Part shown: piece by piece, positions 1 to 8,354 of the stretch
Numbering within the stretch: position 1 is the first letter of the stretch
Layout of the letters: every line of letters begins with the position of its first letter
Assembly: GCA_965220895.1 (NCBI GenBank)
Contig: OZ244850.1
Span: 1,178,001-1,242,000, forward strand
Reading direction: 5' to 3'
DNA length: 64,000 nt
Origin: WTFY01 sp965220895
GTDB lineage: Bacteria; Pseudomonadota; Gammaproteobacteria; UBA4575
Program-made: the position numbers and the translations under genes
The notes under the pieces: model-generated
What the model was told of the DNA's origin: nothing
Databases searched by the model: none
What the model saw: only the letters and a program-made list of their open reading frames with translations

Positions 1-414
1 CGACAGCTTGTGCAGGGCGCTGAGGCGCTTGTCGAGTGGGAAAACGACAAGCCGACCGTAGTGGCATTGCGTGAGATTGCAGAAAATCTGATCAACGAGG
101 AGAAGATGGAAGCCGCGCTTGCAGTTCCTGCAGAGGGAGAGGGTACTGAATTTGGTGAAGACGAACTGGCGGCGCTGTACACGGAGATCAGCCGCGAGCT
201 CAACCAGACCCGCCCGGACGGCGATCCCTTGGACAAGCCGGACGCCCTGTACTCGACAGAGGAGTCGGAGGACCGGTTGCTGAGCGAACGTCTGCAACGC
301 CTGATTGAAGAGGACGAGGCAACCGCGGATGCTGAGCCGCAAGAACCGGCTCAGGATGACGCGACTTCCGTTCCATCGACGAATGCATCCACCGAAGGAG
401 AACAGGAGGCATAG
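1..414 (+). CDS. rpoZ: RNA polymerase omega subunit, 5' end outside window
   Basis: The frame is open from the first base and reads RQLVQGAEALVEWENDKPTV, then VALREIAENLIN, which is the conserved second half of the omega subunit of RNA polymerase. Omega helps the beta-prime subunit fold and takes part in the ppGpp response. The start codon lies upstream of the window; the in-frame GTG at position 10 is internal to the domain. The omega domain ends near base 100, but the protein runs on for about 100 more residues rich in Glu, Asp, Pro and Ala. E. coli omega has 91 residues in total, so this acidic tail is unusual. spoT follows after 30 bases, the usual neighbour of rpoZ in gammaproteobacteria. 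Confidence 0.93.
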   Translation, partial: RQLVQGAEALVEWENDKPTVVALREIAENLINEEKMEAALAVPAEGEGTEFGEDELAALYTEISRELNQTRPDGDPLDKPDALYSTEESEDRLLSERLQRLIEEDEATADAEPQEPAQDDATSVPSTNASTEGEQEA

Positions 415-444
415 GCGGTTTCCTGACCCGCTTATTCTGCGGCA

Positions 445-2616
445 ATGGCTAGTGTTGTAGAACCCGCTAGCAAACATCTAGCTGCACACCATCCTTCACG
501 CTTTCTGATCAGCGACCTTTGCGCGTTGCTGGAAACGTACCTGGATGCACAGCATGTCAAGAGCGTGTACCATGCCTACCTTTTCAGTGCGACCGCGCAC
601 GAAGGACAGACACGCCTCACCGGCGAGCCCTATATTTACCACCCACTTGCCGTAGCCCGCGTACTGGCGGGCATGCACATGGACGCGCAGACGATTGTTG
701 CAGCCGTGCTGCATGATGTGATCGAAGATACGGAAACGGCCAAGGGGCAGATCACCCTGGAGTTTGGCAAGGACGTGGCTGAACTGGTCGATGGGGTCAG
801 CAAACTCACCCATCTGGAATTCGGATCCAAGCAGGAGGCGCAAGCCGAGAACTTCCGCAAGATGATGCTTGCTTTCGCGAAGGACGTGCGCGTGATCATC
901 ATCAAGCTGGCCGACCGGTTGCACAACATGCGAACCCTGAGTGGAGTGGCATTGGAAAAGCGCAGGCGGGTCGCCCGTGAAACGCTGGATATCTATGCAC
1001 CCATTGCCCTGCGACTGGGAATGCATGAGTTATGCATGGAGCTTGAAGAGCTCTCGTTCAAGACTTTGTGGCCGCGGCGATATGAAGTGTTGCAGGATTC
1101 CGTGAAGCGAACCAACGTCAATCGCAAAAGGCTTCTGCAGGAGGCGGAGAAGAATCTCTGCGAAAGACTGGACGATGCCGGCATTGTGAGCCGCATCCAT
1201 GGCCGCGAGAAGAATATTTACAGCATCTACAGAAAGATGAAGGAAAAGCACCTCCAGTTCTCCGAGGTGTTTGATGTTTTCGGGTTCCGTATCGTCGTTG
1301 CCGATGTCGATACCTGTTATAGGGTACTCGGCGTCATCCACAACCTGTACAAGCCGGTGCCGGGCAAGTTCAAGGACTACATTGCCATCCCCAAGAAAAA
1401 TGCCTACCAGTCACTGCACACCGTTTTGTTCGGGCCCAAGGGCATACCTGTGGAGGTCCAGATCCGCTCGGAAGAAATGGATCAGGTCGCCCTGTCCGGC
1501 ATCGCTGCCCACTGGATGTACAAGGGGGGTGAGGGCGATCACGCGGGACCCCACACGAGGACACAGGAATGGCTCAAGACGGTTTCAGAAATACAGCACA
1601 GTTCAGGCAGTTCCCTCGAATTTCTGGAAAGCGTAAAGATCGATCTTTTTTATGACGAGATTTACGTGTTTACCCCGAGGGGCGATATCCTGGAACTGCC
1701 GATCAACGCGACGGCTGTGGACTTTGCCTACGCGGTGCATTCGGATATTGGCAATCATTGTGTCGGGGCCCGAATCAACCGTCGGCTGGAGCCACTCAGC
1801 ACGATTCTCGAAAACGGGCAGACCATCGACATCATCACAGCCCCTGAAGGCCATCCGAGCCCGGATTGGCTGAACTTCATCGTGACCGCCAAAGCACGTT
1901 CCAACATTCGGAGTTATCTGAAGAACCTGCAGACCGAAGAGGCCGGTCAACTGGGCAGGCGGCTTCTGGATCAGGCCTTGATTGCCTATGAAAAAACCTG
2001 GGAGGACGTGAGCAAGCGTGATTTGGCCCGGTTGCTCAAGGAGCTGCAACTGGAATCCGAGCAGCAGTTGTTCGTGGAAGTGGGACTGGGTGACCGGATG
2101 GCACCTTTTGTCGTCAAGCACTTGGTGTCACTGCGGGGACTGTGGATGAAGTTGCGGTCCCGAAGCGAAAGGAAGAATCCCCTGGCAATCCGTGGCACGG
2201 AAGGCATGGTGGTGAGTTACGGAAAATGCTGTCACCCCATCCCCGGGGATTCCGTGGTTGGTGTGATGAATGCCGGCAAGGGTCTGGTGGTGCACCATGT
2301 CAAGTGCCGCAACATCGTGAGGCATCGGAAAAAAAGCCGCGACAAGTGGATTCACGTGTATTGGGACAGCAACCCGGGTAGTGAATTCACTGCGGAAATC
2401 AGTATCAAAACGGCCAATGAACGGGGTGTGCTGGCCGTGGTCGCAGCAAAAATATCCGAGGAAAGCTCGAACATAGAAAATATCATTCTGGATGAAAAAT
2501 TCGGCACCACGACCACCATTACGATTTTGCTCACGGTCAAGGACCGTGATCACCTGGCGAACCTCATCCGGGCCGTGCGAAAAACCCCGAAGGTCTACAA
2601 GGTAAAACGCATTTGA
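445..2616 (+). CDS. spoT: Bifunctional (p)ppGpp synthetase/hydrolase SpoT
   Basis: The 723-residue product makes and degrades the alarmone (p)ppGpp. The N-terminal hydrolase has the HDxxED motif at about residues 90-95 (VLHDVIEDT). The synthetase domain follows, with FDVFGFRIVV, YQSLHTVLFGP and PVEVQIR segments. Then come a TGS domain (EIYVFTPRGDILELP, near residue 405), a Cys-Cys region (YGKCCHPIPGD) and a C-terminal ACT domain. The length is close to E. coli SpoT (702). An intact HD site marks it as SpoT/Rel type rather than RelA. The ATG at 445 has only a weak ribosome site. It sits 30 bases after rpoZ and 16 before ridA, so the three are probably cotranscribed. Confidence 0.97.
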   Translation: MASVVEPASKHLAAHHPSRFLISDLCALLETYLDAQHVKSVYHAYLFSATAHEGQTRLTGEPYIYHPLAVARVLAGMHMDAQTIVAAVLHDVIEDTETAKGQITLEFGKDVAELVDGVSKLTHLEFGSKQEAQAENFRKMMLAFAKDVRVIIIKLADRLHNMRTLSGVALEKRRRVARETLDIYAPIALRLGMHELCMELEELSFKTLWPRRYEVLQDSVKRTNVNRKRLLQEAEKNLCERLDDAGIVSRIHGREKNIYSIYRKMKEKHLQFSEVFDVFGFRIVVADVDTCYRVLGVIHNLYKPVPGKFKDYIAIPKKNAYQSLHTVLFGPKGIPVEVQIRSEEMDQVALSGIAAHWMYKGGEGDHAGPHTRTQEWLKTVSEIQHSSGSSLEFLESVKIDLFYDEIYVFTPRGDILELPINATAVDFAYAVHSDIGNHCVGARINRRLEPLSTILENGQTIDIITAPEGHPSPDWLNFIVTAKARSNIRSYLKNLQTEEAGQLGRRLLDQALIAYEKTWEDVSKRDLARLLKELQLESEQQLFVEVGLGDRMAPFVVKHLVSLRGLWMKLRSRSERKNPLAIRGTEGMVVSYGKCCHPIPGDSVVGVMNAGKGLVVHHVKCRNIVRHRKKSRDKWIHVYWDSNPGSEFTAEISIKTANERGVLAVVAAKISEESSNIENIILDEKFGTTTTITILLTVKDRDHLANLIRAVRKTPKVYKVKRI

Positions 2617-2632
2617 TTAAGGAGATTTCAAA

Positions 2633-3016
2633 ATGGAACGCGAGATCATCAATACCGCACGTGCGCCACAAGCCATAGGAACCTATTCACAGGCTGTCAA
2701 GGTGGGCAGCACGGTATACCTGTCGGGACAGATTCCTCTTGATCCGGCTTCCATGCAGTTGGTAGGCTCAGATATGAGGGCGCAGATTTCCCGGGTCTTT
2801 GACAATCTTCAGGCGGTAGCGGAGGCGGCGGGAGGAACGCTGGGTGATGTGGTCAAACTGAACATTTTTCTCACGGATCTTGCCCATTTCCCCCTGGTCA
2901 ATGAAATCATGTCCGAATACTTTTCGGAACCTTATCCGGCACGCGCGGCGATCGGTGTGGCTGCCCTGCCCAAGGACGCGGGTGTGGAAATGGATGCCGT
3001 GATGCAACTTGACTGA
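2633..3016 (+). CDS. ridA: 2-iminobutanoate/2-iminopropanoate deaminase RidA
   Basis: This 127-residue protein belongs to the YjgF/YER057c/UK114 family. These trimeric enzymes hydrolyse reactive imines released by PLP enzymes such as threonine dehydratase, protecting other PLP enzymes. The C-terminal signature YPARAAIGVAALPK followed by VEMDAV is complete; Arg104 and Glu119 match the substrate-binding Arg and catalytic-region Glu of the family. The ATG follows a strong AAGGAG ribosome site at good spacing. It lies between spoT and recG on the same strand, a common arrangement in this class. Confidence 0.96.
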   Translation: MEREIINTARAPQAIGTYSQAVKVGSTVYLSGQIPLDPASMQLVGSDMRAQISRVFDNLQAVAEAAGGTLGDVVKLNIFLTDLAHFPLVNEIMSEYFSEPYPARAAIGVAALPKDAGVEMDAVMQLD

Positions 3017-3059
3017 GACACGGTTTTCGTAACCGCTGTTTGTGCAGGCCCATCACCAG

Positions 3060-5165
3060 ATGAACCGGGATTCGGGTTCCACGGACCGGGACACATTTCC
3101 TCCGGTTACCGTCCTCAAGGGCATCGGCCCGAAAATCATGGAGCATCTGCAGCGGTTGCATATCCACACCGTGCAGGATCTGCTTTTTCATTTGCCAATC
3201 CGTTACCAGGACCGCACTCACGTCCGCCAGATCGGGACCCTGCAGCCGGGGGATGAGTGTGTGCTTTTGGGAACGGTGGATCACAGTGAGATGGTTTACA
3301 GGAAACGGCGGATGCTGCTGGTCAGTGTTAGTGATGGGACGGGCCGGATCCTGTTGCGGTTTTTTTATTTTAACAAGAAGCAGCAAGAGAACCTGGCGCC
3401 GGGCGTCAGCATTCGCTGTTTCGGCGAGGTCAGGCGGGGTGTCTCCAGCCTGGAAATGGTGCATCCTGAATATGAAATCCAGCGCACGCGAGATACGGCC
3501 AAGGTTGAAGATCACCTGACCCCGATTTACCCGACTACCGAAGGTCTGCACCAACTCACCTTGCGCAACGTGACCTCGAAGGCGCTACGCTGGGTTGAAG
3601 AGGATGAAGTCCCGGATCTGGATCTGCTGCCTGAAATCCCTGAAATCGATGGCTGCCAGCCTTCCGTGATCGAGGCACTGAAGTTCGTCCACCGCCCACC
3701 GCCCGAGGCCGACACGCAGGCATTGGCGGCCGGCACCCACGTGATGCAGCGCCGCTTGGCTTTCGAGGAGTTGCTTGCTCAGCGGTTGAGCCTGTTCAAA
3801 CTGCGACTGCAGATGCAAAAGCAACCTGCCGTGTCCATCGCACCGCCGGGCCGCCTGTATGCACAACTGATTGAATCGCTGGAGTTTGCCCTCACCTCTG
3901 CACAGGAGCGTGTGATCGGCACGGTGTTTTCCGACCTGAAAAAAAACTACCCGATGCTGCGCCTGGTGCAAGGCGATGTAGGAAGCGGCAAAACGCTCGT
4001 GGCCATTGCAGCCTGCCTGCAGGCGATCGAGGCCGGTTATCAGGCCGTCGTGATGGCACCTACTGAGATCCTGGCCGAGCAGCACCTGCAGAACTTCGTG
4101 AGCTGGCTGACCCCTCTGGGCGTGGAGCTGGCCTGGCTGTCGGGCCGCATGACCGCCAGCCAGAGCAGTGAAATGAAGGCGCGGATCTCAAGCGGCAGTG
4201 CGCAGGCGATCGTGGGTACCCACGCACTGTTTCAGCAAGGCGTTACCTTTCACAATCTGGCTCTGGTGGTGGTGGACGAACAGCACCGTTTTGGCGTGCA
4301 CCAGCGCCTGACTTTACGTGAAAAAGGGGTACAGGGTGTTGGCAGCCCGCACCAGCTGATCATGACTGCGACGCCGATTCCCAGAACCCTCGCCATGACC
4401 GCCTACGCGGATCTCGATTACTCCGTCATTGACGAGTTGCCGCCGGGGCGCATGCCGGTCAGCACCATCGCCGTTCCGCACGAGAGGCGCCATGAAGTGG
4501 TTGAACGTGTCGCCAGCGCCTGTCGGCGTGGCCAGCAGGCCTACTGGGTATGCACGCTGGTGGAGGAGTCCGAAGCCATGCAGTGTCAGGCGGCAGAGAA
4601 CGTGTTTCAGGAGCTGAGTGCCCTGCTGGACGGGGTCCGTGTCGGGCTGGTGCATGGACGCATGAAGAGCCAGGAGAAAAATGCGGTGATGAAGGATTTT
4701 GCATGCGGCAGGGTTGACCTGCTGGTGGCGACCACGGTCATCGAAGTCGGGGTCGATGTTGCAAATGCCAGTCTGATGATCATCGAAAATGCCGAGCGCC
4801 TGGGACTCGCCCAGCTGCACCAGTTGCGCGGCCGGGTGGGGCGGGGAGCCCAGGAAAGCAGTTGTGTGCTGCTGTACAGCGCCCCGCTGACCGAAAATGC
4901 CAAACTGCGAATTGACACCATGCGTGCCACCGGCAACGGCTTCGAGATTGCCCAGGTCGATCTTGAGATTCGGGGTCCCGGGGAGGTGCTGGGTACTCGC
5001 CAGACGGGCATGCTGCAATTACGGATCGCGGATATCCTGCGTGATCAGAATCTGATTCCGCAAGTGCACGAAAGTGCAAAATGGCTGTTTGCCGAACATC
5101 CCCGCACGGTGGATGCCTTGATTCACCGGTGGCTTGGGAAATCGATTGAGTTTGGGCAGGTATGA
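3060..5165 (+). CDS. recG: ATP-dependent DNA helicase RecG
   Basis: RecG regresses stalled replication forks and branch-migrates Holliday junctions. The N-terminal wedge region contains VLKGIGPKIMEHL and HTVQDLLFHLPIRYQDR. The helicase core carries Walker A GDVGSGKT, a DEQH box (VVDEQHRFGVHQRL), TATPIPRT and the C-terminal QLRGRVGRG motif. I chose the ATG at 3060 (701 residues), which has an AGG about 11 bases upstream; the frame is also open from a GTG at 3042, which would add six residues. The gene ends 21 bases before a convergent gene. Confidence 0.96.
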   Translation: MNRDSGSTDRDTFPPVTVLKGIGPKIMEHLQRLHIHTVQDLLFHLPIRYQDRTHVRQIGTLQPGDECVLLGTVDHSEMVYRKRRMLLVSVSDGTGRILLRFFYFNKKQQENLAPGVSIRCFGEVRRGVSSLEMVHPEYEIQRTRDTAKVEDHLTPIYPTTEGLHQLTLRNVTSKALRWVEEDEVPDLDLLPEIPEIDGCQPSVIEALKFVHRPPPEADTQALAAGTHVMQRRLAFEELLAQRLSLFKLRLQMQKQPAVSIAPPGRLYAQLIESLEFALTSAQERVIGTVFSDLKKNYPMLRLVQGDVGSGKTLVAIAACLQAIEAGYQAVVMAPTEILAEQHLQNFVSWLTPLGVELAWLSGRMTASQSSEMKARISSGSAQAIVGTHALFQQGVTFHNLALVVVDEQHRFGVHQRLTLREKGVQGVGSPHQLIMTATPIPRTLAMTAYADLDYSVIDELPPGRMPVSTIAVPHERRHEVVERVASACRRGQQAYWVCTLVEESEAMQCQAAENVFQELSALLDGVRVGLVHGRMKSQEKNAVMKDFACGRVDLLVATTVIEVGVDVANASLMIIENAERLGLAQLHQLRGRVGRGAQESSCVLLYSAPLTENAKLRIDTMRATGNGFEIAQVDLEIRGPGEVLGTRQTGMLQLRIADILRDQNLIPQVHESAKWLFAEHPRTVDALIHRWLGKSIEFGQV

Positions 5166-5170
5166 CGCCT

Positions 5171-5186
5171 GCCACAAGAGTGTGGC
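5171..5186. terminator. Small hairpin between convergent recG and membrane-protein gene
   Basis: A perfect 6-bp inverted repeat GCCACA-AGAG-TGTGGC fills the short space between the recG stop and the stop of the convergent gene. It is followed by TTAAATT rather than a clean T run. A bidirectional terminator is plausible from position, but the stem is short. Confidence 0.4.
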
Positions 5187-5480
5187 TTAAATTCCGAAGG
5201 TACCGATCAGGATCGTGGTGAGGTAAATGCCGACCAGGCCCAGCAAGGCAAGAAAGGATAAGCTCTGCAGCCAACCGGTTTTGCCTGAGAACAAGGCACC
5301 GGCACTGAAGATCAGGCCGAGACCTGCAATGGTAAAGGATATCCAGAAGACCGTGTTCACGCAGGCGGTTTGACAGGTACGTCCATCAAAGGGACCGGAC
5401 AATAACTGCACCACCAGGAAAACAGCCAGCAGCCAGCTTGTGACTGCGCTGAAAAAGGATATCCACGAATTTTCTGCCAT
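5187..5480 (-). CDS. Small multi-pass membrane protein of unknown function
   Basis: The 97-residue product has three clear hydrophobic segments (about residues 10-28, 43-64 and 72-95), a short hydrophilic loop with two Cys (GRTCQTACVN) between the first two, and a Gly-rich last segment. I do not recognise a family. It faces recG tail to tail and stands alone. Translation from the ATG at 5480 looks plausible because the hydrophobic pattern begins directly after a short MAENS leader. It is probably an inner-membrane protein; nothing more can be said of its role. Confidence 0.7.
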   Translation of the reverse strand: MAENSWISFFSAVTSWLLAVFLVVQLLSGPFDGRTCQTACVNTVFWISFTIAGLGLIFSAGALFSGKTGWLQSLSFLALLGLVGIYLTTILIGTFGI

Positions 5481-5563
5481 CTCTGTCGCCGAAATTTTTC
5501 AAGTTCCAGTTTCGGGCCTGTACAAACAGGCTCTGTCAGGAGATTATGCCATATTGCAGGCGC

Positions 5564-5905
5564 TCAAAGCTGCGCGTGGATGATCTGGTTCCGGACCGTG
5601 CAGGGAAGGGCACGCAGATACTCGTTTTTGCAGGGGCCGTAGATGCACAGGCCATCCTGTATCTGAAAGAGGGCGCCATGGTTGGCGCACATGATATAAT
5701 CCGCGCCCTCGTCAAGAAAACGGTCAGGTGTCCAGTCCAAAGGCCCATGCGTATGCGGGCATGAATTTTGATAGGCATAAACCTGGTTGTCTTTTTTGAC
5801 GACAAATACCCGAGTCAGCGTATCGTGAGCTTCAACAATCAGGCCTTTGCTGCCCGGATCCGGTATTTCGTCGTAGTGACATAATTGTGTCTCTACCAAG
5901 CTCAT
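5564..5905 (-). CDS. Rieske [2Fe-2S] ferredoxin-like protein
   Basis: This small soluble Rieske protein has both cluster-binding boxes: CPHTHGPLDW (Cys49, His51) and CANHGALF (Cys73, His76). Its single-domain size (113 residues from this start) fits a stand-alone ferredoxin of the type that feeds electrons to oxygenases, or the ferredoxin-like subunit of nitrite reductases. No partner oxygenase or reductase is nearby. The frame is open up to an ATG at 5938, which would add 11 residues; I prefer 5905 because the domain starts directly after it, but neither start has a good ribosome site. It is divergent from the SnoaL-like gene at 5960. Confidence 0.85.
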   Translation of the reverse strand: MSLVETQLCHYDEIPDPGSKGLIVEAHDTLTRVFVVKKDNQVYAYQNSCPHTHGPLDWTPDRFLDEGADYIMCANHGALFQIQDGLCIYGPCKNEYLRALPCTVRNQIIHAQL

Positions 5906-5959
5906 GACATTTGAAATGTTACCTGGCTCAATGAACATTTAAAACTTGATTGAACAACC

Positions 5960-6397
5960 ATGCAAAATCCAAATTGTTTCCAGACCTCGGAACAGGCCGA
6001 GCGGGCATTTTACCGATCATTTCAGGAAGGGGATATCAAATTGATGATGTCCGTATGGGGTCAGGGTACGGACATCGTCTGTATACACCCTGGAGGTTCT
6101 CGCCTGCAGGGCGTGTCCAGTATCCGCAAGAGCTGGGAACAGATGTTTTCTTATGAGCAGGGCATCGAGTTAAGAGTCAACAGGACGGGCATGATTCTGG
6201 AGGAGGAGGTGGCGGTGCACCATGTTGTGGAAGACATCTATGTCGATGGTGAACTGCAGTCTGAGATCTTTGCCACCAACATCTACAAGAAGGCGAACGA
6301 CAGCTGGCACATGGTTTTGCATCATGCTTCCGCTGAGTTGCAACCAGTGCTGGATCTTATGGACGGGGATGCGGAAGAGGCTCAGACTATCCACTGA
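5960..6397 (+). CDS. SnoaL/NTF2-like fold protein
   Basis: The 145-residue sequence has the SnoaL_3 pattern: an N-terminal helix (AERAFYRSFQEGDIKLMMSV), a WGQGTDIVCIHPGG segment, a SIRKSWEQMF helix and a C-terminal sheet (SWHMVLHHAS). Members of this fold include small ketosteroid-isomerase-like enzymes and binding proteins, and many of unknown function. No substrate can be assigned. It starts divergently from the Rieske gene with a very short shared upstream region, which suggests a joint control region. Confidence 0.8.
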   Translation: MQNPNCFQTSEQAERAFYRSFQEGDIKLMMSVWGQGTDIVCIHPGGSRLQGVSSIRKSWEQMFSYEQGIELRVNRTGMILEEEVAVHHVVEDIYVDGELQSEIFATNIYKKANDSWHMVLHHASAELQPVLDLMDGDAEEAQTIH

Positions 6398-6415
6398 GCC
6401 TGCAATCCCGGGTCC

Positions 6416-8110
6416 TCAGTAGACATAATAAAAGATCAGGTAGACGCCAAGCAGGAAGGCAACCCACAGCACCATGCTGCCGGTGGGCCAGGTTTTGGCA
6501 AGCAGTCCCTGAGGTCCGTGATGACGATGCAGGCGTGTGCCTGCACTGAATGAAAGCCTTTTGATCCAGACCCCCATCTTTTGTTCACCGGCCACGATCG
6601 ACTGCACCGCGTACTCTGCCAGCCAACGCCCCGGTTTGCGATAAAACCAGTCCACATCCAGGTTCACGGAGCGCAATTCCGGAGGGTAGAGACCCTGTCG
6701 CACGAGCCAGGTGAAAGCCAGTGCCGAGAAGAACAGTAACTGGAGCTGGGTGATCACGTGCGTCATCGTGTAGGGCTGGTAGCCGGTCTCATAGGGCAAC
6801 AGCGCATACAGGGTTTGCGGGAAGATCCCGATACACATGGAAAGTACGGCAGCAACGGCCATGGCGAACAGCATGCTGGCGGGTGCTTCCTTGCAGCGTA
6901 TGCCGCTGTCGTGGGCGAAAAAAGCAAAGTAGGGAATCTTGATGCCTGCATGGTGAAACACACCGGCAGATGCGAACAGTAACACCAGCCATACCAGGGT
7001 GTAGCCTTCCAGGGCGGCCGCCTCCATGATCATCGATTTCGTGACAAAGGCACTGAACAGGGGGAAGGCTGAGATCGACGCTGCGCCAATCACGCAAAAA
7101 CCCGCGGTAGCCGGCATCGATTTGTACAGTCCGCCCAGATCCGAACCGTTGATGCGACCGGTGCGCAGCAGCACAGCACCCATGCTCATGAACAGCAGTG
7201 CCTTGAACAGGATATCCGCAAAGGCATGGGCCGCGGTGCCATTGAGTGCCAGTTCCGTTCCGATTCCAACCCCGACCACCATGAATCCCAGCTGGTTGAT
7301 CATGCTGTAGGTCAGCACCCGGCGAAGGTCATTTTCAATCACCGCGTAGAAAATTGGAAAGGCGGTCATCAGCAATCCGATCCAGATCAGGATTTCGGTT
7401 CCCGCAAAAGCGGTTGCGAGCGCATATATCGCCATCTTGGTTGTGAAGGCGGAGAGCACTACGGCTCCGGTCACGGTAGCTTGAGGGTAGGCGTCCACCA
7501 GCCAGTTATGCAGCAAGGGGAAGGCGCACTTGATCCCGAAGGCAAGAAAAATCAGCGCTCCTCCGGGTGTTCCTGGATCCAGCTGGGCAAATTCAATGGA
7601 CCCGCTGGTGCGGGCATGCAGGATGATACCTGTCAGCAGCAGGAGTCCGGAAATGACCTGTACGATCAGGTAACGCATGCCGGCCGCATAGGATGCCGGG
7701 GTACGCCGTGCCCAGATCAAAAACACAGAGGAAAGCGCCGCCGCCTCCCAGTAGATGAACAGTGTAACCAGATCCCCGGCCAGCACCACTCCGATCGCAC
7801 AGCCTGCGTAGATCAGGGTGATCATCTGTTGCAGGCGATCGTGGGCATGCAGTGAGTAGAGGATCGACAGGAAAGCCGCAATGTGGAAGATCACTGCAAA
7901 CATGAAGCTGAGCTTGTCGAGGTGCAGGGTCGTCAGGAGCATGCCGAGAATCTCGAACTCCGCACGGCTGCCTGCGGGCAAAGTGTACAGCTGCAAAAAG
8001 GAAAGCACCGGCAACAGCAGTATATAAACAGCACGCAGATGGCCTTTCAGCATCAAGGCCGGCAGTGCACCAAGTACCAGGATGAGTGCCGGGTTCAGGC
8101 TAGACATCAC
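6416..8110 (-). CDS. MrpD/ND5-like cation-proton antiporter subunit (third copy)
   Basis: The 564-residue polytopic protein belongs to the ND2/ND4/ND5/MrpD antiporter family. Key family residues are visible: the TM5 Glu in IYWEAAALSS, the TM7 Lys in FGIKCAFPLLHNWLVDAYPQ, and a TM8 Lys in LSAFTTKMAIYA. After the conserved core, a C-terminal extension (LDVDWFYRKPGRWLAEYAV) leads to a last membrane helix, as seen in longer ND5-type members. It overlaps the small membrane-protein gene upstream by 11 bases, so translation is coupled. It is the last gene of the Mrp-like cluster. Confidence 0.92.
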   Translation of the reverse strand: MMSSLNPALILVLGALPALMLKGHLRAVYILLLPVLSFLQLYTLPAGSRAEFEILGMLLTTLHLDKLSFMFAVIFHIAAFLSILYSLHAHDRLQQMITLIYAGCAIGVVLAGDLVTLFIYWEAAALSSVFLIWARRTPASYAAGMRYLIVQVISGLLLLTGIILHARTSGSIEFAQLDPGTPGGALIFLAFGIKCAFPLLHNWLVDAYPQATVTGAVVLSAFTTKMAIYALATAFAGTEILIWIGLLMTAFPIFYAVIENDLRRVLTYSMINQLGFMVVGVGIGTELALNGTAAHAFADILFKALLFMSMGAVLLRTGRINGSDLGGLYKSMPATAGFCVIGAASISAFPLFSAFVTKSMIMEAAALEGYTLVWLVLLFASAGVFHHAGIKIPYFAFFAHDSGIRCKEAPASMLFAMAVAAVLSMCIGIFPQTLYALLPYETGYQPYTMTHVITQLQLLFFSALAFTWLVRQGLYPPELRSVNLDVDWFYRKPGRWLAEYAVQSIVAGEQKMGVWIKRLSFSAGTRLHRHHGPQGLLAKTWPTGSMVLWVAFLLGVYLIFYYVY

Positions 8111-8354
8111 CGTAGTAGTCCTCGTCGCGCTTCACGAGCTTGCGCATCTGTTTGGCGAGCAGGACCAGGGCCACGCACGCAATGAAACCAAACCAGGCAA
8201 AAAAGCCGAACCAGTTTTCAAAAGGGAAGTAGATATGCTTGTGATAAAAAAAGTCGAGCAGCATCAATGCTGCACACAATGTGTACAGGCCGTACACAAG
8301 CTTGCGAACGTTATCGGGGCTGTCCAGCCAGTAGCGATGTTTCTTGCGGTTCAT
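8100..8354 (-). CDS. Small membrane protein inside the Mrp-like cluster
   Basis: An 84-residue protein with two hydrophobic helices (about residues 18-37 and 46-67) and charged ends (MNRKKHRYWLDSPDNVRKL; KLVKRDEDYYGDV). Its start overlaps the stop of the preceding antiporter gene by 4 bases (ATGA) and its end overlaps the next antiporter gene by 11, so it is embedded in the transcript. I do not recognise a named family. The tight coupling suggests it is an accessory or structural subunit between the second and third antiporter-like proteins. Confidence 0.82.
   Translation of the reverse strand: MNRKKHRYWLDSPDNVRKLVYGLYTLCAALMLLDFFYHKHIYFPFENWFGFFAWFGFIACVALVLLAKQMRKLVKRDEDYYGDV

Noticed and set aside
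1603..2121. 172-codon minus-strand frame
   Set aside because: Fully antisense to the TGS and middle region of spoT, with no family resemblance.
7226..7855. 209-codon plus-strand frame
   Set aside because: It lies antisense inside the third antiporter gene, is rich in Gly, Gln and His typical of shadow frames, and has no known motif.
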